Source: DASXYG01 sp036502625
Lineage (GTDB): Bacteria > Actinomycetota > Actinomycetes > Streptosporangiales > Streptosporangiaceae
Direction: 5' to 3'
Assembly: GCA_036502625.1 (NCBI GenBank)
Contig: DASXYG010000055.1
Location: forward strand, 124,001-188,000
DNA length: 64,000 bases
Under the pieces are notes generated by a model. It made no database searches. It saw only the letters and a list, made by a program, of their open reading frames with translations, and was not told the DNA's origin. This document shows positions 59,554 to 64,000 of this stretch, in pieces (the first letter of the stretch is position 1; every line of letters begins with the position of its first letter). The position numbers and the translations under genes are program-made.

Positions 59554-60314
59554 GAGCGGTCCTTTCCGAGATCACCGCTGGTCATCGCGGTCACGAGGTC
59601 GTCGACCGTGGCCTGCGCCGACGTGAGGGAGGCCACGCGCCGGCCGAGCCGCAGCACCTCGACGCGGTCGGAGACGGCGAGGACGTCCGGCATGTTGTGG
59701 CTGATCAGCACCACGGGGATGCCCGAGTCGCGGACGCGCCTGATCATGTCGAGCACCTGCTTGGTCTGGATCACGCCGAGCGCCGCGGTCGGTTCGTCCA
59801 TGAAGATCACCTTGGACGCCCACATCGCCGCGCGGGCCACCGCGACGCTCTGGCGCTGGCCGCCGGACAGGGCGATGACCTCGGCCTTGTCGTCCTTCAG
59901 CGTCACGCCGAGCTGTTTGAGCGCCTCGTTCGCGCGGCTCCGCATGGCCTTGTCGTCGCGGAAGCCGAGCTTGCCGAGCAGCCCGGGGCGCAGCACCTCG
60001 CGGCCGAGGAACAGGTTGGCGGCCGGGTCGAGGTCGGTGGCCAGCGCGAGGTCCTGGTAGACGGTCTCCACGCCGTGCGCGCGTGCGTCGAGCGGGCTGG
60101 CGAACCGTACGGGCTCGCCCTCCAGCCTGATCTCGCCCGCGTCCGGCTGCTCCACGCCCGACAGCACCTTGGTCAGCGTGGACTTCCCGGCGCCGTTGTC
60201 CCCGATCAGCGCGACGACCTCGCCCGCATGGACGGTGAAGTCCGCGCCGTCGAGTGCGCGCACGTGGCTGAAGCTCTTCTCGATGCCGCGCGCTTCGAGC
60301 AACGGCTCACTCAC
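59550..60314 (-). CDS. Sugar ABC transporter ATPase, single-domain (FrcA-like)
   Basis: This 254-aa protein has Walker A ALIGDNGAGKSTLTKVLSGV (~35), Q-loop VYQDLALATDLDPAANLFLG, signature LSGGQRQSVAVARA (~150), Walker B VIFMDEPTAALG (~168) and H-loop VLISHNM. Ribose/xylose systems use a fused double ATPase; the single domain resembles the FrcA group of fructose importers. Its start overlaps the FGGY kinase stop by 8 bp. Confidence 0.94.
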   Translation of the reverse strand: MSEPLLEARGIEKSFSHVRALDGADFTVHAGEVVALIGDNGAGKSTLTKVLSGVEQPDAGEIRLEGEPVRFASPLDARAHGVETVYQDLALATDLDPAANLFLGREVLRPGLLGKLGFRDDKAMRSRANEALKQLGVTLKDDKAEVIALSGGQRQSVAVARAAMWASKVIFMDEPTAALGVIQTKQVLDMIRRVRDSGIPVVLISHNMPDVLAVSDRVEVLRLGRRVASLTSAQATVDDLVTAMTSGDLGKDRS

Positions 60315-61734
60315 CGCGACCTCCCTTCCTGCTCGATCCCTGCACCCCGCTGTTGGCCCCCGAGGTGTCAGCGGCCAAGTGCGCGGTGGTGCCCGCGGCC
60401 GGGAGCGGCGTCGGGGTCGACGCCGTGGCTACGGTCATGGCCTGGGTGCCGAGGAGGGCGGCGCCGCGGGCGCCCGGCTCGGTTACCTCGGAGCGGCGCA
60501 GGCCGGGGATCGCGGCGGCGCGCAGGGCCATGAACGCCTCGCTGCGGGTCCAGCCCCCGACCGCGATGACCTCGCGCGCCGGGCCCGCGACGGCGGAGAT
60601 GGCCCCGTGGACCTCCGCCGCCTGACCGGTGGCCGCGCGCAGGGCGGCGCGCCAGACGCTGCCCGGCGTGCTCTGCTCGCCCACACCCCGGATGTCCAGC
60701 CCGGCGTCGCCGAGCCCGACGTGTTCGGCGGGCTCGGTGTCCAGCGCGAGCGCGGCCGCGTCGAGGGCGGCGAGCCGGTCGCCGTCCGGGTCGAGCAGCC
60801 CGCGCACCCGCCTCAGCAGGAGGCCCCCGCGCGTGGCCCCGAGCAGCGCGAACCGGTCGGCCACGACGTGGCGCCCCACGGTCACGCCGCGCCCGGCCAG
60901 CAGCTCGATCTCGTCGTCGGACACCTCAGCGGTCGGCACCGTGCGCACGAACGCCTCGGCCGTCCCGCACGACTCCAGCTCGCCGCCGTCGGCCACGGCG
61001 CCCGCGCCGTACGCGGCGGCCAGGTGGTCGTGCCCGGCGATGGTCAGCACGGCGCCGCGCAGCCGCTCCGGCCCCGCGGTGACCCGGCCCAGCGGTGTGC
61101 CCGCGGTGACCAGCGGCGGCAGCAGCGCCGGGTCGAGCCGCGACCATTCGAGCGCCCGCCCCCACCAGGCGCCGCGGCGTACGGCGAGCCAGCCCGTACG
61201 CGACGCCTGCGAGAGCTCGGCCGCGTCGTCACCGCCGAGCGAGCGCACCACCCAGGCGGGCACGTCGAGCCGCCGTACGGCGTCGCGCACGGCCGGGTCG
61301 TTGGCCGCCTGCCAGCGGTGTTTCGTCGCCGACCACTGCGACCACAGCGGAAGCCCGGCGGTACGGGCGAACGCCGCCGCGCCGATGTCGTCGCCGAGCC
61401 GCGCGACCTCCGCGCGGTCGCGGGTGTCGTACCAGGCGATCAGCGGCGCGACAGGCGCGCCCGCACGGTCGAGCAGCACACCGGCCTCGCCCATGCCGGT
61501 CACGCCCACCCCGGCGACCTCGCCGCCGATCCCGTCCAGCGCGGCCCCGGCCGCCGCGTACGCGGCGGCGACCAGCGCGTACGGGTCGAGCTCGGCGCCC
61601 GTCGGCACCGAACGCCAGGTGACCGGGTGCCGGGCGACCGCGAGCTCGGCGCCGTCGACATCGAACACGGCCGCCTTGCACGCGGTCGTCCCGACGTCGA
61701 TGCCGACCACCAGCCTCCTGGCCACTCCAGCCAC
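60307..61734 (-). CDS. FGGY-family carbohydrate kinase
   Basis: This 475-aa protein is the first gene of the operon. The FGGY ATPase fold shows phosphate 1 VVGIDVGTTACKAAVFDVDG (~8), the substrate-facing GVGVTGMGEAGVLLD and LIAWYDTRDRAEV (~100), AGHDHLAAAYGAG (~232, catalytic Asp) and adenosine VIAVGGWTRSEAFMALRAA (~395). Relatives phosphorylate glycerol, xylulose, ribulose, rhamnulose or hexuloses. In this setting a ketohexose is plausible. The C-terminal ~40 residues are Thr/Ser-rich and probably disordered. GTG 61734 is used; GTG 61725 is a close alternative. Confidence 0.9.
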   Translation of the reverse strand: MAGVARRLVVGIDVGTTACKAAVFDVDGAELAVARHPVTWRSVPTGAELDPYALVAAAYAAAGAALDGIGGEVAGVGVTGMGEAGVLLDRAGAPVAPLIAWYDTRDRAEVARLGDDIGAAAFARTAGLPLWSQWSATKHRWQAANDPAVRDAVRRLDVPAWVVRSLGGDDAAELSQASRTGWLAVRRGAWWGRALEWSRLDPALLPPLVTAGTPLGRVTAGPERLRGAVLTIAGHDHLAAAYGAGAVADGGELESCGTAEAFVRTVPTAEVSDDEIELLAGRGVTVGRHVVADRFALLGATRGGLLLRRVRGLLDPDGDRLAALDAAALALDTEPAEHVGLGDAGLDIRGVGEQSTPGSVWRAALRAATGQAAEVHGAISAVAGPAREVIAVGGWTRSEAFMALRAAAIPGLRRSEVTEPGARGAALLGTQAMTVATASTPTPLPAAGTTAHLAADTSGANSGVQGSSRKGGRGE

Positions 61735-61788
61735 TTCCGCGCCCTCCGCTAGGAACCCGCTTGTTAAGTCTTGGTTTCTCTTTGTTTC

Positions 61789-61820
61789 AGTTGGTTATAG
61801 TTGGCCATCGTTGGGTTGTC
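61789..61820. promoter_or_regulatory. Phased AGTTGG direct repeats, likely DeoR operator
   Basis: AGTTGG (61789), AGTTGG (61799) and CGTTGG (61809) recur with exact 10-bp period, followed by GTTGTC (61815) and preceded by TTTGTTTC. The AT-rich tract lies between the FGGY kinase start and the divergent aldolase gene. Phased direct repeats suit cooperative binding by a DeoR-type repressor, and a DeoR gene is in the operon. Confidence 0.5.
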
Positions 61821-61876
61821 AATGGGCGGTTTGTCGGCGTTGTCCGGTCGGGCCGCCGACAGAGAAGGAGCGCGAC

Positions 61877-62719
61877 GTGGCCGTACGGTCGACCGGTGAG
61901 CTGATGGAAGCCGCACGTCAGGCGGGGCGCGGCCTCGCGGCGTTCAACGTGATCACGCTGGAGCACGCCGAGGGCATCCTCGACGGCGCCGCCAAGGCGG
62001 GCGCGCCGGTGATCCTCCAGATCAGCGAGAACGCGGTGAAGTACCACGACGGACGCCTGGAACCGCTGGCCGCGGCGTGCGTACGGCTCGCCGAGGCGGT
62101 CGACGTGGACGCCGCGCTGCACCTCGACCACGTCACCGACCGCGCGCTGATCGAACGCGCGCCGGACGCCGGGTTCGGCTCGGCCATGTTCGACGCCTCC
62201 ACGCTCCCGTACGACGAGAACGTGGCGGCCACCGCGTCCGTCGCCGCGTGGGGCCACGCGCACGGCCTGTGGGTCGAGGCGGAGCTCGGCGAGGTCGGCG
62301 GCAAGGACGGTGTGCACAGCGCCACCGCCCGCACCGACCCCGCCGACGCGGCCGCCTACGTGGCGGCCACCGGCGTCGACGGACTCGCGGTGGCCATCGG
62401 CACGTCACACGCCATGCTCGACAAGACCGCCGCCCTGGACCTCGGCCTCCTGACCCGCATCGCCGATCAGGTGCGCGTACCCCTGGTGCTGCACGGCTCC
62501 TCCGGCGTTCCGGACGAGCTCCTCGGCAGGGCGGTCTCCGCCGGCCTGACCAAGATCAACATCGGCACGGCCCTGAACATCGCCTTCACCCACGGCGTCC
62601 GCGCGTCGCTCGCCGCGAACCCCGACCGCGTCGACCCCCGCCGCTACCTCGCCGCCGCCCGCTCCGAGGTGGCGGACATCGTCGCCCACCTCGCCACGGT
62701 GGTATCCGGCACGCCCTGA
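61877..62719 (+). CDS. Class II fructose/tagatose-bisphosphate aldolase
   Basis: GTG 61877 follows GAAGGAG; 280 aa. The zinc aldolase motifs are present: AAFNVITLEHAEGIL at the start, ALHLDHVTD (~82, Asp base and His), VEAELGEVGGKDGV (~135), VAIGTSHAM (His ~178), VLHGSSGVPDELL (His ~206) and TKINIGTALNIAF (phosphate loop). It would split a ketose 1,6-bisphosphate into dihydroxyacetone phosphate and glyceraldehyde 3-phosphate. Length and the GatY/KbaY-like pattern allow tagatose, fructose or sorbose bisphosphate. It is divergent from the kinase/transporter operon and completes that pathway. Confidence 0.92.
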   Translation: MAVRSTGELMEAARQAGRGLAAFNVITLEHAEGILDGAAKAGAPVILQISENAVKYHDGRLEPLAAACVRLAEAVDVDAALHLDHVTDRALIERAPDAGFGSAMFDASTLPYDENVAATASVAAWGHAHGLWVEAELGEVGGKDGVHSATARTDPADAAAYVAATGVDGLAVAIGTSHAMLDKTAALDLGLLTRIADQVRVPLVLHGSSGVPDELLGRAVSAGLTKINIGTALNIAFTHGVRASLAANPDRVDPRRYLAAARSEVADIVAHLATVVSGTP

Positions 62720-62747
62720 CGGACCGGACCACGGCACACTGGTCGGC

Positions 62748-63158
62748 ATGACCAAGCGGATCACCCGGCTCAACCCCGACGGCCTGCACGACACCCCCGG
62801 CTACCACCACGTCACCATCGTCGAGGCCGGGCGTACGGCGTACCTGGCGGGCCAGTGCCCGCTGGACCCAACGGGCGCCGTGGTGGGCGCCGGCGACCTC
62901 CTCGCACAGACCGACCAGGTGGTGGCGAACTCCCTGGCCGCGCTCGCGGCCGCGGGCGCCACCCCGGAGGACGTCGTCCGCTCGGTGATCTACGTCCGCG
63001 CCGACGCCACCACCGCCCTGGGCGGCGTATGGGACCGCCTCACCGCCTCCGCGCTCGGCCCGGCCTTCACCACCGCGAGCACCCTCCTCGGCGTCTCACA
63101 ACTCGGCTTCGCCGGCCAGCTCATCGAGGTGGACCTCACCGCCGCGCTCCCCCGCTGA
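62748..63158 (+). CDS. RidA/YjgF-family imine deaminase
   Basis: This 136-aa protein has the RidA fold: YHHVTIVEAGRTAYLAGQCP, DQVVANSLAALAAAGATPED, VVRSVIYVRAD and the late LGVSQLGFAGQLIEVDLTAA. RidA hydrolyses reactive enamine/imine intermediates from PLP enzymes. The usual catalytic Arg in the R-V-x-V-x-V segment is replaced by Val-Ser-Gln context (GVSQLGFAGQLIEV), so it may belong to a non-archetypal Rid group with a different substrate. It begins 28 nt after the aldolase stop. Confidence 0.85.
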   Translation: MTKRITRLNPDGLHDTPGYHHVTIVEAGRTAYLAGQCPLDPTGAVVGAGDLLAQTDQVVANSLAALAAAGATPEDVVRSVIYVRADATTALGGVWDRLTASALGPAFTTASTLLGVSQLGFAGQLIEVDLTAALPR

Positions 63159-63241
63159 GCGTTCGGCCGACCGGTCGAACGGGGACGCCCGACCAGGGAC
63201 GGCGGGTCGCGGGCCGTTCCGCGAAGGGGTACTTTCCGGGC

Positions 63242-64000
63242 ATGACGAGCGAGATGACCGCGTACGCGGTGGGGCGGGCGCTGGCCGGGCTGGGGGCGCG
63301 GCGGTGCTTCGGTGTCGTCGGTTCCGGCAACTTCCATGTGACGACCTCTCTTGTCGGGAACGGTGTGGAGTTCATCGCCGCGCGGCATGAGTGCAACGCG
63401 GTGACGATGGCCGATGCGTACGCCCGGATGACCGGCGAGCTGACGCTGGCCAGCGTGCATCCCGGCCCGGGGATCACGAACGCGGTCACCGCGATCACCG
63501 AGGCCGCCAAGAGCCGCACGCCGCTGGTCGTCCTCGCCGGGGACACCGCGAACGGCGCCCTGCGCTCGAACTTCCACCTCGACCAGACCGGGCTGGTCAC
63601 CGCGATCGGCGCGGTGGCCGAGCGGCTCTACTCCCCCGCGACCGCGGTGGACGACGCCGTACGGGCGGCCCGGCGCGCGCTGGACGAGCGCCGCACCGTC
63701 GTGCTCAACATGCCGCTGGACGTGCAGGCGGCGCCGGCTCCGGACACCCCGCCGCCCGGACCGGGGGGCGCGGCGGCCGTGCCGTATCCCGACCCGGCGC
63801 GGGTGCGGGAGCTCGCGGACGCCGTGGGGCGGGCGCGGCGGCCAGTGGTGATCGCCGGGCGGGGCGCGCTGGTCTCCGGGGCCGGCGACGCCCTGGCGGA
63901 GCTGGCCGAGCTGACCGGCGCGCTGCTGGCGACCTCGGCCTGCGCCCACGGGATGTTCGCCGGGAACCCGTGGTCGCTGGGCATCTCGGGGGGTTTCTCC
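63242..64000 (+). CDS. Thiamine-diphosphate-dependent enzyme, N-terminal part (runs off right edge)
   Basis: ATG 63242 opens 253 codons to the window end without a stop. TACTTT lies 6 nt upstream as a possible leaderless -10 box. The first ~170 residues form the pyrimidine-binding domain of the acetolactate synthase/benzoylformate decarboxylase family: CFGVVGSGNFHVTTSLVGN, the catalytic Glu in RHECNAVTMADAYAR (~51), SVHPGPGITNAVTAITEAAK and TPLVVLAGDT. The central domain starts at ~185 (VVIAGRGALVSGAGD). The diphosphate-binding GDG motif lies outside the window, so the exact reaction cannot be told. Confidence 0.85.
   Translation, partial: MTSEMTAYAVGRALAGLGARRCFGVVGSGNFHVTTSLVGNGVEFIAARHECNAVTMADAYARMTGELTLASVHPGPGITNAVTAITEAAKSRTPLVVLAGDTANGALRSNFHLDQTGLVTAIGAVAERLYSPATAVDDAVRAARRALDERRTVVLNMPLDVQAAPAPDTPPPGPGGAAAVPYPDPARVRELADAVGRARRPVVIAGRGALVSGAGDALAELAELTGALLATSACAHGMFAGNPWSLGISGGFS

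Overview
The window is GC-rich DNA (roughly 70% or more by eye) with strong GGAGG ribosome sites, many GTG starts, frequent 4-bp start/stop overlaps and several apparently leaderless genes with a TANNNT-like -10 box about 7 nt before the start codon. Together with a mycothiol-dependent enzyme family, an F420/PPOX family protein, a SARP (BTAD) regulator and several STAND-ATPase/TPR regulators, this points to an antibiotic-producing actinomycete, perhaps Actinomadura or another Streptosporangiales member. The genus is inference only. No tRNA, rRNA, CRISPR array, insertion sequence or prophage was seen.

Region 1 (1-15400) is the outstanding part: a RiPP (ribosomally made, modified peptide) locus. 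A forward operon from 1024 to 14432, nearly all joined by overlapping start/stop codons, encodes a 61-aa precursor ending in Asn-Asn-Cys-Leu-Cys, a radical SAM/SPASM enzyme, an EpiD/CypD-type flavoprotein cysteine decarboxylase, an MFS exporter fused in frame to a second precursor-like peptide, a class III nucleotide cyclase/STAND/TPR regulator, a subtilisin-like protease, a GAF protein, a MvdD/TgmB-like ATP-grasp ligase, a YcaO protein, a short E1-like leader-binding protein, an RRE/nitroreductase-like protein and an unknown protein. A B12-type radical SAM enzyme diverges from it at the left edge, and a solitary ParB-like protein closes it. Three 21-bp-spaced repeats precede the promoter, and a perfect 12-bp hairpin separates the first precursor from its enzymes. 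I know of no described peptide class that uses this enzyme set.

Region 2 (15395-24531) holds a TetR/adenylate-forming ligase pair, a GNAT acetyltransferase, and a tightly overlapping reverse-strand catabolic operon: LacI regulator, metallo-beta-lactamase hydrolase, Gfo/Idh oxidoreductase, MFS permease, creatininase-like amidohydrolase and enolase-superfamily dehydratase. This looks like uptake and breakdown of a sugar acid or related compound, with a large perfect palindrome beside the LacI gene.

Region 3 (24838-29869) carries argG with a leaderless promoter overlapping an ARG-box-like palindrome, an M20 amidohydrolase, an aldo/keto reductase, a mycothiol-dependent family protein and a PPOX-type flavin/F420 protein. 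Region 4 (29948-38792) carries an ABC exporter operon with a ribbon-helix-helix regulator and TGACGTCA sites, a two-component system divergent from a small secreted protein, a DUF1707 protein, and an MFS transporter with a TetR gene. Region 5 (38963-55565) is rich in regulators: LuxR/MalT-like, STAND-TPR, SARP-STAND-TPR and LuxR-STAND. Between them lie an aminotransferase with an apparent ACG start, a quinone oxidoreductase, a glycosyltransferase-like protein, a small secreted peptide and an SDR with an 18-glycine run.

Region 6 (55710-62719) is a ketose pathway: FGGY kinase, sugar ABC transporter, DeoR regulator and 1-phosphofructokinase-like kinase in one reverse operon, with a divergent class II aldolase. 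Phased repeats lie between them. It would take a ketose through two phosphorylations to triose phosphates. A RidA protein and a truncated thiamine-diphosphate enzyme end the window.
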